In this document: piece by piece, positions 9,250-17,644 of the stretch
Position numbering within the stretch: the first letter of the stretch is position 1
Layout: each line of letters opens with the position of its first letter
Assembly: GCF_014202275.1 (NCBI RefSeq)
Contig: NZ_JACHGF010000005.1
Span: forward strand, 317,789-381,788
Source: Rhabdobacter roseus
Lineage (GTDB): Bacteria > Bacteroidota > Bacteroidia > Cytophagales > Spirosomataceae
Reading direction: 5' to 3'
Length of the DNA stretch: 64,000 nucleotides
Notes under the pieces: model-generated
What the model was told of the DNA's origin: nothing
Databases searched by the model: none
What the model saw: the letters and a program-made list of their open reading frames with translations, nothing else
Translations under genes and position numbers: made by a program

Positions 9250-10413
9250 TTACGCTTCGCCCTTTACGCGCGCTACGGCCTCCCAAAGCCGCTCCTCGGG
9301 CGTGCAGAGCGACAGCCGGATGTAGCGCTGGCCCTTGGGTCCGAAGATGAAGCCCGGCGCGATGAACACGTGTTTTTGGTACAGCAGCTCATCCACAACC
9401 GCCTCGGCCAAGGCCAGGCTTTCGGGTAGTTTTCCCCACAAAAACATCCCCTCCTGCTGCGTGTCCCAGCTACAACCCAGGGCGGCCAGAAACGCCTCGG
9501 CGGCTTCCAGTCTACTCGCATACACGGCGTTGCGCTCGGCGTGCCAGAGCTCCGAGTTGCTCAGAGCCTCGGCGGCGGCCTCTTGCAGCGCCCAGAACAT
9601 CCCCGAGTCTACGTTGCTTTTGATCTTCAGCACGGCGTCGAGGTAGGGCTTGGCTCCCGCCAGCCAGCCAATGCGCCAGCCCGCCATATTGTGCGACTTG
9701 CTCATGGAGTTCAGCTCCACGGCGACCTCCCGCGCTCCCGGCACGGACAGCAGGCTGAGGGGCGCTTTTTTATTAAGTACCAGGCTGTACGGGTTGTCAT
9801 GGCAGAGCAGCAGCCGGTGCCGGTGGGCAAAGGCCACGGCGGCCTCGAAGAGCTCCGGCGTGGCCGGGGCGCCCGTAGGCATGTGGGGGTAGTTGAGCCA
9901 GAGTATCTTCGTGCGCGGCGTCACGAGCGCCGCGGCGGCTTCCCAGTCGGGCTGCCAGCCGTAGTCTTCGCGCAGGGGGTACTCTTGCACGGTCGCGCCC
10001 ACCATCTGGCTCACGGCGCGGTAGGCCGGGTAGCCCAGCTCAGGTACCAGCACTTCGTCGCCGGGGTCCAGGAAAGTGAGCGAAAGGTGCGTAATGCCTT
10101 CTTTGGAGCCGATCAGCGGCAAAATCTCCGACGTAGCCTCCAGGGCCACACCGTAGGTACGGGCGTAGTAGTCGGCAATGGCCTGGCGGAGCCGCACCGT
10201 ACCCACGTACGGCTGGTAGCCGTGGGCCTGGGGCTTGTGGGCGGCCTCAGCCAAGATGGTGAGGGTACTTTCCGAGGGCATCATGTCGGGATTCCCGATG
10301 CCCAGGTTGATGACGTCGTGGCCTGCGGCCAGCAGTTTGCGGACCTCGGCTAGCTTGACGGAGAAGTAGTACTCGGAGGTTTGGCGCGTCCGTTGCGCGG
10401 GTTCAATAATCAT
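9250..10413 (-). CDS. Class I/II PLP-dependent aminotransferase (aromatic amino-acid context)
   Basis: 387 residues, fold-type I. INLGIGNPDMMPS near the N-terminus, YQPYVGTVRLRQAIADYYARTYGV, ILPLIGSKEGITHLSL, NYPHMPTGAPA, and the PLP-binding lysine in NSMSKSHNMAGWRIGWLAG (about residue 237) are all present, with a late RLSLCTPEERL carrying the substrate-carboxylate arginine. It lies just upstream of tyrA in the same direction, with about 50 bases between them. That context suggests it transaminates 4-hydroxyphenylpyruvate or phenylpyruvate to tyrosine or phenylalanine. A diaminopimelate or other aminotransferase role cannot be excluded from motifs alone. Confidence 0.88.
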   Translation of the reverse strand: MIIEPAQRTRQTSEYYFSVKLAEVRKLLAAGHDVINLGIGNPDMMPSESTLTILAEAAHKPQAHGYQPYVGTVRLRQAIADYYARTYGVALEATSEILPLIGSKEGITHLSLTFLDPGDEVLVPELGYPAYRAVSQMVGATVQEYPLREDYGWQPDWEAAAALVTPRTKILWLNYPHMPTGAPATPELFEAAVAFAHRHRLLLCHDNPYSLVLNKKAPLSLLSVPGAREVAVELNSMSKSHNMAGWRIGWLAGAKPYLDAVLKIKSNVDSGMFWALQEAAAEALSNSELWHAERNAVYASRLEAAEAFLAALGCSWDTQQEGMFLWGKLPESLALAEAVVDELLYQKHVFIAPGFIFGPKGQRYIRLSLCTPEERLWEAVARVKGEA

Positions 10414-10723
10414 AACTTAGACCTAAAAAGCCGCAAGTTAGTATTTATTTAGAAATGTGGGGAATACGGGCGCGCGTTTAGCCCGAAGCCGGAACCTTGC
10501 GGCTCCCGGCGGGGTAGTTTCTAAAAAAATAACGCGAGCAAAACCAAGAGAAACGGCCCGCGGGGTACTTATGGAAGGGAAGGTGCAAAAATAAAACAAA
10601 CACCTTATCCGAATTTGCGTGAGGGATAGTAACGAAAAGCCCGGAACGAAGTGAGGACTTGGAGTGAATAGCCCGACCCGGAGGGGCACGCCCTCCTTTT
10701 TTTAGTATTAACTGTTCATCTTA
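10414..10723. other. 310-base gap, divergent gene starts
   Basis: This gap lies between the divergent aminotransferase and esterase genes. It contains a CAAAAATA at 10586-10593 (a TATTTTTG -7-like word for the minus strand, no good -33), two GTAC words near 10563 and 10730, and the structured element listed separately at 10611-10703. An 83-codon minus-strand frame across it has no protein-like features. Confidence 0.6.
10611..10703 (+). ncRNA. Structured intergenic RNA-like element with terminator hairpin
   Basis: The segment holds two imperfect copies of one word, GATAGTAACGAAAAGCCCG (10625-10643) and TTGGAGTGAATAGCCCG (10660-10676). Then comes a hairpin GGAGGG (10680-10685), loop GCACG, CCCTCC (10691-10696), and seven Ts. 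From memory, words of the form GGATAGCAGYGRAWAGCCCG recur between genes in many Bacteroidota and may belong to a described RNA motif such as Flavo-1; I could not verify this. It has no convincing open frame, lies 20 bases before the GTG start of the next gene, and points the same way. It may be a small RNA, or a leader or terminator element. Confidence 0.45.
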
Positions 10724-11986
10724 GTGAAAAAAGTACGTGTAAGCATAAGGCCCCAGCTGGTGTTGCTGCTAGTGATGACCCTCGCGACGGGTACCTACGC
10801 CCAGCGGAAAGCCGTGCCGGTGATCGACGCCGCGGCGATTCCGGCCGGGCAGCAACTATGGGACCTGAAAGCCCTGAGTAAAGTACCTGAAACCCAGTGG
10901 CTCGACCAAAGTGGTCCGGTACACGCGCTGCTGTACCGGAGCGTCGACTTCGAGGGGCACCCCACGCAGGTATTTGCCTACTACTCCAACCCCGACCTGC
11001 TGCTGGGCCGCCCCGCCAGCAAACGCCAATACCCCGCGGTGGTGCTGATCCACGGGGGCGGCGGGAAGGCCTTTCGGGAGTGGGTAGAAAAATGGGCCGC
11101 CGAGGGTTACGCGGCCATCGCGATGGACCTGGCCGGGAAGGACGGCACAGGTACCCGCCTGGCCCAGGCCGGACCCGACCAGGACCACGGCGCGAAGTTT
11201 CAGAAAATGGAGGAGGCGAATCCGAAGAACGTCTGGAGCTACCAGGCCGTGGCGAGCGCCATTCTGGCGCATTCGTGGCTGCTGGCCCGTCCGGAGGTAG
11301 ATGTGCGCCGCACGGCCGTGACGGGCATCAGCTGGGGCGGGTACCTGACCTGCCTCGTGGCCAGCCTCGATAATCGCTTCCGGGCCGCCGCGCCGGTGTA
11401 CGGTTGCGGCTTCTACGACGAGTCGGATGTGTTTGGGGAGTCGCTGGCGAAGCTTTCGCCCGCGGCCCGGCAGCAGTGGCTGGCGTACTTCGACCCCTCG
11501 GTGTACCTGCCCTTGGCCCAGCCGCGGTTTTTGTTTGTGAATGGCAACAAGGATCGCTTTTATAACGTAGTACCTTACCACAAAACCTACGGCCTCGTAC
11601 CCGCCGAGCGGCGGCAGTTGTGCCTTAAGCCCGACATGAAACACAGCCACGAGGCCGGTTGGGAGCCGCACGAGATCCGGTACTTCTTTGAGGAGGTATT
11701 TCATGAAGGCGCGCCGCTGCCCAAGGTACTGGCCGTGGCCACCCAAGACTCCACACTGCGGCTGAAGTACCAGTCGCCGGTGGCGCTGTCGCGCGTCGAT
11801 TTTTATTATTCCAACGATAGTACTTCTACCAACGAGAAGCGTATTTGGTCCGTAAAGAGGGCTTCGCTGGATCACAAAACCCAAACGGCCACGTGCCCGC
11901 TGCCCAAAGAGGGCTTCAAGTACGGCTTCTTTTCGCTGCACGACCAGCGGAATATCCTGGGTTCGAGTGCGTTTATTGTGCATTGA
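10724..11986 (+). CDS. Secreted alpha/beta-hydrolase (acetylxylan esterase / dienelactone hydrolase-like)
   Basis: 420 residues, starting at a GTG. A signal peptide is evident (LVLLLVMTLATGTYAQ). The hydrolase domain has the oxyanion-hole HGGGGKAF (about residue 109), the nucleophile elbow GISWGGY (Ser about residue 204), an acidic residue in NGNKDRF (about 275) and a histidine in KHSHEAGW (about 307), completing a plausible Ser-Asp-His triad. The last ~100 residues form a beta-rich extension. Such proteins deacetylate or de-esterify plant polysaccharides or act as S9-type peptidases; the substrate is not readable. The next gene begins 46 bases downstream and may be co-transcribed. Confidence 0.82.
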   Translation: MKKVRVSIRPQLVLLLVMTLATGTYAQRKAVPVIDAAAIPAGQQLWDLKALSKVPETQWLDQSGPVHALLYRSVDFEGHPTQVFAYYSNPDLLLGRPASKRQYPAVVLIHGGGGKAFREWVEKWAAEGYAAIAMDLAGKDGTGTRLAQAGPDQDHGAKFQKMEEANPKNVWSYQAVASAILAHSWLLARPEVDVRRTAVTGISWGGYLTCLVASLDNRFRAAAPVYGCGFYDESDVFGESLAKLSPAARQQWLAYFDPSVYLPLAQPRFLFVNGNKDRFYNVVPYHKTYGLVPAERRQLCLKPDMKHSHEAGWEPHEIRYFFEEVFHEGAPLPKVLAVATQDSTLRLKYQSPVALSRVDFYYSNDSTSTNEKRIWSVKRASLDHKTQTATCPLPKEGFKYGFFSLHDQRNILGSSAFIVH

Positions 11987-12032
11987 TTTACCCCAAAGTA
12001 CCCTAGCCTATTTCCAACCGAAGCTCTTGCTC

Positions 12033-13268
12033 ATGAAACCATCTATTTCTATTATTTTTCTTACGCTCCTGCTGGCCTGCCAGCAAACTAAAGAATCCAC
12101 TCAATCGACGCAGCAATCCGATTCAACGACTATGGAAGGTACCTTTGGCCACGACCGCGCTTTTTTAAAAGATCACCAGGAGATCCTCCTGCTACAAGCC
12201 CCCGACAACCCCCAGGCGCAGGCGATCGTCATCGCCGACTACCAGGGGCGCGTCATGACCAGCACCGCCCGCGGCGACTCGGGTACCAGCTACGGCTGGA
12301 TCAACTACGAGCTCATCCGGAGCGGCCAGCACCAGCCCCACATCAATGCCTTTGGTGGTGAAGATCGGTTTTGGCTCTCGCCCGAGGGTGGTCAGTTTTC
12401 GGTGTACTTTGCGCCCGGCAAACCCTTTGACTTCGAAAACTGGCAAACGCCCGCGCTAATCGATACCGAGGCTTTCGAGACCGTAGAAGCAGGTACTTCG
12501 TCGGCTACGTTTCGGAAAAAAGCCAGCCTGCAAAATCACTCGGGCACCCGCTTCGAGCTGGGTATTACGCGCAAAGTGACGCTGCTCAGCCAGCCGCACA
12601 TGGCCCAGCTGCTCGGCCTGCCCAGCCTGGACGGGGTGCAGGCGGTGGCGTACGAGTCGGAAAATACACTGACCAACCACGGGGCCGACTGGCAAAAAGA
12701 AACCGGCCTGCTGGGCGTGTGGATTTTGGGGATGTTTCAGCCCTCGCCCGCCACGACCATCGTGGCACCCTTTACCAAAAATAAAAACGCCGAACTGGGC
12801 CTGACGGCCAACTACTTTGGCGAAGTACCCGCCGACCGCCTGGTGGTGGGCGAAACGGCGGTGTTCCTGAAAGCCGACGGCAAGTACCGCAGCAAGATTG
12901 GCCTGGCACCGCAGTCGGCCCGGCCGGTGGCGGGTAGCTACGACGCCGAAAAGCGCATCCTGACCCTGATTCAGTACGACCTCGACCCGCAGGGCGACTA
13001 CCTCAAGTCCACCTGGGAGCAGCATAAAGATCCTTTCCGTGGCGATGCTCTCAACAGCTACAACGACGGCCCGCTGGAAGACGGCGGCCAGATGGGCCCC
13101 TTCTACGAACTGGAGTCGAGCTCGGCGGCGAAGCCCCTCAAAAAGGGCGAAAGCCTCACCCACCGCCATCGCACGTTCCACTTCGAGGGCGACGCCCAGG
13201 TACTTTCGTCCATTGCCCGGCAGGTACTGGGCGTGGAGCTGGAAACGATTCAAAAGGTATTTCAATAG
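12033..13268 (+). CDS. Lipoprotein, DUF6786-like
   Basis: 411 residues from the ATG at 12033; the frame opens earlier, but that ATG is followed directly by a lipoprotein signal (SIISIIFLTLLLAC-like, with cysteine at about residue 16). The mature part begins after a Ser/Thr/Gln-rich linker with GTFGHDRAFLKDHQEI, then RVMTSTARGDSGTSYGWIN and FGGEDRFWLSPEGGQFSVYF. It looks like a galactose-mutarotase-like beta-sandwich and fits, from memory, the DUF6786 family common in Bacteroidota. No catalytic role is known to me. It follows the secreted esterase in the same direction. Confidence 0.65.
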   Translation: MKPSISIIFLTLLLACQQTKESTQSTQQSDSTTMEGTFGHDRAFLKDHQEILLLQAPDNPQAQAIVIADYQGRVMTSTARGDSGTSYGWINYELIRSGQHQPHINAFGGEDRFWLSPEGGQFSVYFAPGKPFDFENWQTPALIDTEAFETVEAGTSSATFRKKASLQNHSGTRFELGITRKVTLLSQPHMAQLLGLPSLDGVQAVAYESENTLTNHGADWQKETGLLGVWILGMFQPSPATTIVAPFTKNKNAELGLTANYFGEVPADRLVVGETAVFLKADGKYRSKIGLAPQSARPVAGSYDAEKRILTLIQYDLDPQGDYLKSTWEQHKDPFRGDALNSYNDGPLEDGGQMGPFYELESSSAAKPLKKGESLTHRHRTFHFEGDAQVLSSIARQVLGVELETIQKVFQ

Positions 13269-13593
13269 GTACTTGGTGAAGCTGAGGAGAAGTGGTGCTT
13301 CGTTGGGGGTACTTGGCGCACGAGTTGGTGCCTGCTGAAGTACCTTCGAGGCGATGTGCCACGGCAAAAGTACCCTGCGTTTTCGCTGGGGTACCCGCGT
13401 GCTTCGTGGCCCGTAAAAGAAAATTTGCCCGCCAAAAGTAAGTACAGGTACTTTTCGCTCTTTAGTAGCTGGAAATGATGCCTTTGCGGCTCTAAGACAG
13501 TACTTAAGTAGCTTATGACGCTCAGGTACTTGATTTTCCAAAAAAATCACGAAAGCAACCGGAGGGAACCTTCCTCCCCTAACAAAGTACCCT
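13269..13593. other. 325-base gap rich in GTAC words
   Basis: There is no coding frame I would defend. By eye it contains about ten GTAC words in 325 bases, with GGTACTT (13308-13314) facing AAGTACC (13338-13344) as an inverted pair around GGCGCAC...GTGCC. This gap lies between two same-strand genes and is one of the densest clusters of the iterated word. Confidence 0.6.
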
Positions 13594-15162
13594 ATGAAAA
13601 GAGCCGCTTGGAAAGCCGCTTGGATTGGAAGTATAACGCTGGGCGCACTGACTACGCTGCTGGCCTTTGGACCCGTGGTACCGCCCGAAGCCGTGCCAGT
13701 AAGCGGGGGGTTGATTTCCGGTAGCCTCAACCAGGCCGGGGATATCCTGAGCTACAAGGGTATTCCCTTTGCCGCCCCACCCGTGGGCGATCTGCGCTGG
13801 CGGGCCCCGCAGCCCGTAGTACCGTGGTCGGGCGTGCGGCGGTGCGACCGCTTTGGGCCCAGCCCCATGCAGAGGGTACCTGAGCCCTTCGGCCCCTGGA
13901 GCGCCGAGTACCTGATTCCCAAAGAACCCATCAGCGAAGACTGCCTGTACCTGAACGTATGGACCCAACCGACCGCAAAAAACCAGCCACTTCGGCCCGT
14001 ACTGGTGTGGGTCTACGGGGGAGGCTTCAACAGCGGCGGCAGCGGCGTACCCATCTACGACGGCGAAGCGATGGCCCGCCGGGGCATCGTGTTTGTGAGC
14101 ATCAACTACCGCGTGGGGCCGTTTGGTTTTTTGGCGCACCCGGAGCTGAGTCAAGAATCCCCCGCGAAGGCCTCCGGCAACTACGGCCTGCTGGATCAGC
14201 TAGCGGCCTTGCAGTGGGTGCAGCAAAACATCGCCCGGCTGGGCGGCGACCCGGCTCAGGTGACCATCGCCGGGCAGTCGGCGGGCTCCATGAGCGTCAA
14301 CTGTCTGGTGGCATCGCCGCTGGGTAAGGGGCTTTTCAATAAGGCCATTGCCCAAAGCGGAGCCAGCTTTGCCCGCCCGCAGCTCACGCTGGCCCAGGCC
14401 GAGGAAATCGGCCTGAAAGCCATGCAAGCCGTAGGAGCCGCCTCGCTGGCGGAGCTGCGCGCCAAACCGGCCGCCGAGATTTTACAGAAAGCGCAGGGCA
14501 CGCGCGGCCCTATTATGGATGGCTACGTACTCCCCAAACCCGTCGCCACCCTTTTTGCGGCAGGTGCTCAAAATAACATAACCCTGCTGACCGGCTGGAA
14601 CGAAGACGAGGGAATGGCTTCCGGCCCCGCCAAAAGCGCCGAAGCCTACCGCCAGCAGATCGAGCAACAGTACGGTACCGACGCTCCGCATTTCCTGAAG
14701 TACTACCCGGCAGGCTCCGATGCCGAAGCAGCTACCTCCCAGATGCGGCTTTCCCGAGACCAGACGTTTGGCGTCCAGAACTACACCTGGGCCCAGGTTG
14801 CCAGCAAGCAGGGCCAGCCGGTGTACGTGTATCGCTTTACCCGCAAAGTACCTGCCACCGGCGCGTACGCCCACTACGGCGCTTTTCATACGGGCGAAGT
14901 ACCCTACGCCTACGACAACCTGCGGTTCATCGACCGCCAGCTCCGACCGCTGGACGCCACCGACGCCGAGCTGGCCCGCCAGATGGCGGCCTATTGGGCG
15001 AATTTTGTCAAAACCGGCGATCCCAACGGAAAAGGCCTGCCTACCTGGCCGGTTTATACGAAAAAAGACCAGGAAATGATGGTACTGGGCGACCGGGTGC
15101 GGGCGCAACCGCTGCCCGACGCCGCCAGTCTGGATTTTCTGTATGGCCTTCTGAGTAGGTAA
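13594..15162 (+). CDS. Type B carboxylesterase
   Basis: 522 residues. An N-terminal hydrophobic stretch (residues ~8-30) suggests export. The family pattern is clear: GLISGSLNQAGDILSYKGIPFAAPPVGDLRW, EDCLYLNVW, VWVYGGGFNSGGSG (oxyanion hole), NYRVGPFGFL, and the nucleophile elbow VTIAGQSAGSMSV (Ser about residue 229). A late YGAFHTGEVPYAY supplies the catalytic histidine, and NEDEG may supply the acid. It hydrolyses carboxylic esters; the physiological substrate is unknown. A GTAC-armed inverted repeat sits at the stop codon. Confidence 0.92.
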   Translation: MKRAAWKAAWIGSITLGALTTLLAFGPVVPPEAVPVSGGLISGSLNQAGDILSYKGIPFAAPPVGDLRWRAPQPVVPWSGVRRCDRFGPSPMQRVPEPFGPWSAEYLIPKEPISEDCLYLNVWTQPTAKNQPLRPVLVWVYGGGFNSGGSGVPIYDGEAMARRGIVFVSINYRVGPFGFLAHPELSQESPAKASGNYGLLDQLAALQWVQQNIARLGGDPAQVTIAGQSAGSMSVNCLVASPLGKGLFNKAIAQSGASFARPQLTLAQAEEIGLKAMQAVGAASLAELRAKPAAEILQKAQGTRGPIMDGYVLPKPVATLFAAGAQNNITLLTGWNEDEGMASGPAKSAEAYRQQIEQQYGTDAPHFLKYYPAGSDAEAATSQMRLSRDQTFGVQNYTWAQVASKQGQPVYVYRFTRKVPATGAYAHYGAFHTGEVPYAYDNLRFIDRQLRPLDATDAELARQMAAYWANFVKTGDPNGKGLPTWPVYTKKDQEMMVLGDRVRAQPLPDAASLDFLYGLLSR

Positions 15163-15197
15163 AGTACCTGCTTGGCTTAACGGTACGTTGGGTACTT
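15162..15197. terminator. GTAC-armed inverted repeat at carboxylesterase stop
   Basis: AAGTACC (15162-15168) pairs with GGTACTT (15191-15197) across a 22-base loop, in the gap between the convergent carboxylesterase and MNT genes. There is no clear T-tract, so termination is a guess. Confidence 0.3.
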
Positions 15198-15238
15198 GGG
15201 AGTCAAAAAAAGCAAGTCTGGGGCGTAGAAAAAGCAGG

Positions 15239-15565
15239 TCACAAATGCGGTTTGATTTTTTCTGGCTGGGAATAGATCCGAACCCCTACCCGGCGAATGC
15301 GGTCCCGTAAGTCTGCGTTTTTAATCGTTTCATAATGTACTGCGTCAATCGTATGCAGCCCATCCAGTTCTTCCAGTTTCACCAGCAGGGTCAGATACTG
15401 ATCGAAGGTCAATGCTGCCCCTTTTATAGCCAGATCAATCTCCGAGCCGGGACCGTAGTTGCCCATAGCCCTTGAACCAAACAACAAGGCCTCTTCTACT
15501 TCGGGAAAGAGACGAAGAACCGCCGTAATGGCTTCCAGGTCTGCTGGGGCTAGTCCGTACATCAT
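15239..15565 (-). CDS. MNT-type nucleotidyltransferase domain protein
   Basis: 108 residues of the minimal nucleotidyltransferase (HI0073/MntA-like) fold. The signature ALLFGSRAMGNYGPGSEIDLAI lies at about residues 28-49. Relatives usually have S-D-x-D here; this copy has S-E-I-D, so one metal-binding aspartate is glutamate. Its ATG (15565-15563) overlaps the TGA of the upstream HEPN-like gene by the ATGA arrangement, typical of translationally coupled pairs. In HEPN/MNT modules the MNT protein AMPylates and neutralises the HEPN RNase. The HEPN partner here is interrupted by an in-frame stop. Confidence 0.8.
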   Translation of the reverse strand: MMYGLAPADLEAITAVLRLFPEVEEALLFGSRAMGNYGPGSEIDLAIKGAALTFDQYLTLLVKLEELDGLHTIDAVHYETIKNADLRDRIRRVGVRIYSQPEKIKPHL

Positions 15566-15999
15566 TCGTCAAAAAGAGATGGTTGGAATCCGGAACGTTC
15601 TGCTTCGAGGCGCTGGGCAAGCGCCGTCAAAAGCCCAAAGTATTCATCCCGAATACTAGCCGCGATAGCCTCAGCCGTATCCGAGTCGTAGGTATGAGAC
15701 GTCAATTCTCTGGACTTCTTCATCCTTTTCCAGCCCTCGCTATCGGTAAAGTATCCATCACGAAAAGCCCGCTCTAAAACCGGGCTCGGTCCGGCTACAT
15801 CAAGGTATCCTTTGTATCTTAGAAGATCCTGCCAGGTTTTTCAGGCCAGCTCGAAGGTATATTCAAACCGCTGGATCATTCCCTCCGTTTCCAATTCCGA
15901 CAGATCATCCCCCCGCTCCTTCACCACCTCAGCTAGTTTAGCCAGAGCTTTAGTAAAGTTTGAAAAACGCTGCTGCCAGCGTATGTCTTTATTTTCCAT
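15562..15999 (-). pseudogene. HI0074-family HEPN-like protein, interrupted by in-frame TGA
   Basis: Reading the minus strand from ATG 15999 to TGA 15562 gives 146 codons. Codon 53 (15843-15841) is TGA; all the rest is open. The protein reads WQQRFSNFTKALAKL, then LETEGMIQRFEYTFELA, stop, KTWQDLL, and later GWKRMKKSRELTSHTYD. This is the pattern of nucleotidyltransferase substrate-binding (HI0074, HEPN-fold) proteins, in which FELAWKT is normal. The stop falls exactly on the conserved tryptophan, so one TGG to TGA change explains it. The remainder is intact and overlaps the MNT start by four bases. It is either a recent pseudogene, a sequencing error, or a readthrough case; pseudogene is my preferred reading. 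Confidence 0.75.
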
Positions 16000-16320
16000 G
16001 CCCACTTTTAAGTTAGTAGAAGAGTGTAGGAGGTATGAATAATCAAGGGCAGAAAGAACCTGGCCTTATTCCTCCTTTCCTTCACAAATATACACATCTA
16101 CCTGACTAGCTGCCCATGAAGAGGTACTCCTTTCTTAAAAATCCGGATTGACGAGTTGCTTCCGGAAGGTACCTTCGTCTTTTTACTCAACCGCCGTCGG
16201 CACACCATTCCGGAAAAAGAATTTTATGAATTAATGACATATTTGCTCGCTGTGAAGTAAATTTCGGCACATCGCTTACCTTACTAACCTATACCTACTT
16301 CACCGTTCGACCTTTTACGC
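16000..16320. other. 321-base gap with a frameshifted small ORF
   Basis: The gap separates the divergent HEPN-like remnant and the FG-GAP gene. Besides the small frameshifted ORF listed at 16116-16260, it holds a 24-codon ORF (16035-16109) whose AGGAGG is too close to its ATG to be a normal ribosome-binding site. I saw no promoter matching TAnnTTTG. Confidence 0.5.
16116..16260 (+). pseudogene. Small unknown ORF split by one extra A
   Basis: From the ATG at 16116 the frame reads MKRYSFL, then stops soon after an A5 run (16137-16141). If one A is removed, it continues as KIRIDELLPEGTFVFLLNR, RRHTIPEKEFYELMTYLL and AVK to the TAA at 16258-16260, a 47-residue protein. The 145-base length is one more than a multiple of three, as expected for a single insertion. 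The downstream frame is charged and amphipathic like real protein and has no ATG of its own before its last quarter. I do not recognise the family. It could also be a 3' remnant of a larger lost gene. Confidence 0.4.
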
Positions 16321-17520
16321 ATGAAAAAAATTACAAAGTACCTGAAAATATACGGAAGCCTGCCGATCCTGCTGGTGGGTGCGTTGGCGTGCCAGGCCCA
16401 GAAAAAAGCGCCGGAAATTGCTTTTAAAAAACACGTCCTGACACGGGAGTTCATCTCCGAGGGCGTGGCCGTGGGGGATGTGAATAAAGACGGCCAAATG
16501 GACATCCTGGCCGGAGCCTACTGGTTTGAGGCTCCCAACTGGACCCGCCATGAAATAGCAAAAGGCGAGACCTTCGTGGTCAACGGGGGGTACAGCAATT
16601 CGTTCCTGAACTTTGCGATGGACGTCAACCAGGACGGCTGGATTGATTTTATCCGAATCGACACGCCCTCTAAGCCGGCCGTCTGGTACGAAAATCCCCA
16701 AAACAAGCCCGGCCACTGGAAAGCCCACGAGATTCACGCGTCGATCGGAAACGAGTCGCCCCGCTTTCATGATCTGGACGGCGACGGCCGCCCTGACCTC
16801 ATTGGCAACGACCCCGAGAAGAAAGAGGTGATTTGGCTGAGCCCGCCCCGCAAAAAAGGCGAAACCGCCTGGAAAAAACACGTGATCAGCTCCGACCCGA
16901 ACCTAGGTACCCACATGTATACCCACGGCCTGGGCGTAGGCGACCTCAACGGCGACGGCCGCGCCGATGTACTCATCAAAGACGGCTGGTGGGAATCGCC
17001 CGCCAACCCGCAGGACTCCAACTGGACGTTTCATCCGGCCAAGCTCAGCCCCGACTGCGCGCAGATGTACCTGCTGGACGTCAACGGCGACGGCCTGCTG
17101 GACATCCTGAGCTCCTCGGCGCACAACTACGGCATCTGGTGGCAGGAGCAGGGCAAAGACGCCCAGGGCAACTCCACCTGGACCCAACACGAAATTACGA
17201 AGGCTTTCTCCCAAACCCACGGCCTGGCGCTCACCTACATCAACGGCGACGGCCACCAGGACCTCGTGACCGGTAAAAGGTACTTTGCCCACAACGGCGG
17301 CGACCCCGGCGCGCACGAGCCCGCCGTACTCTACTGGTTCGAGTTTCGTCCGCCCGCCCAACCCGGCCAAGCCCCGACCTGGATCCCTCACGAGATAGAC
17401 AACGACTCGGGCGTGGGCCTGCACGTGGTAGTAGAAGACATGAACGGCGACGGCCGGGCAGACATCGTGGTAGCCAACAAGAAAGGCGTCCATTACTTCG
17501 AGCAAATCAAAGGCAACTAG
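16321..17520 (+). CDS. Secreted FG-GAP/VCBS-repeat beta-propeller protein
   Basis: 399 residues. The N-terminus has a signal sequence (SLPILLVGALACQAQ) that could be cut by signal peptidase I, or lipidated at the cysteine. The rest is about seven repeats, each bearing a calcium-loop DxNxDGxxD: DVNKDGQMDI, DVNQDGWIDF, DLDGDGRPDL, DLNGDGRADV, DVNGDGLLDI, YINGDGHQDL, DMNGDGRADI. This builds a seven-bladed propeller as in FG-GAP/VCBS proteins. In Bacteroidota these are exported and usually bind sugars or proteins; no catalytic residues are evident. The sugar epimerase gene follows 230 bases downstream. Confidence 0.87.
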   Translation: MKKITKYLKIYGSLPILLVGALACQAQKKAPEIAFKKHVLTREFISEGVAVGDVNKDGQMDILAGAYWFEAPNWTRHEIAKGETFVVNGGYSNSFLNFAMDVNQDGWIDFIRIDTPSKPAVWYENPQNKPGHWKAHEIHASIGNESPRFHDLDGDGRPDLIGNDPEKKEVIWLSPPRKKGETAWKKHVISSDPNLGTHMYTHGLGVGDLNGDGRADVLIKDGWWESPANPQDSNWTFHPAKLSPDCAQMYLLDVNGDGLLDILSSSAHNYGIWWQEQGKDAQGNSTWTQHEITKAFSQTHGLALTYINGDGHQDLVTGKRYFAHNGGDPGAHEPAVLYWFEFRPPAQPGQAPTWIPHEIDNDSGVGLHVVVEDMNGDGRADIVVANKKGVHYFEQIKGN

Positions 17521-17644
17521 GTACCTCCGCCAGTACCTCCGCTGTTCGTTTGAAAGTACCTGTGTCTTTTTTAGCCAAAGTACCTAAGAAGGTGTTTGAA
17601 TTAGTTTCTTTAAGCTGCAACGTTGGCTTTTCGGCTGCAACTTT

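Noticed and set aside
10438-10689. 83-codon minus-strand frame in the gap before the esterase gene
   Set aside because: It crosses the repeated AGCCCG element and has no recognisable feature; the RNA-like reading explains the sequence better.
10856-11983. 375-codon minus-strand open frame
   Set aside because: It lies wholly antisense to the esterase, which has a full catalytic triad and signal peptide.
12456-13730. 424-codon minus-strand open frame
   Set aside because: It overlaps the DUF6786-like lipoprotein on the other strand, and its translation is Arg/Gly/His-rich without any domain; it is an antisense shadow in GC-rich sequence.
16035-16109. 24-codon ORF preceded by AGGAGG
   Set aside because: The AGGAGG is one base from the ATG, too close to act, and the peptide has no protein-like pattern.
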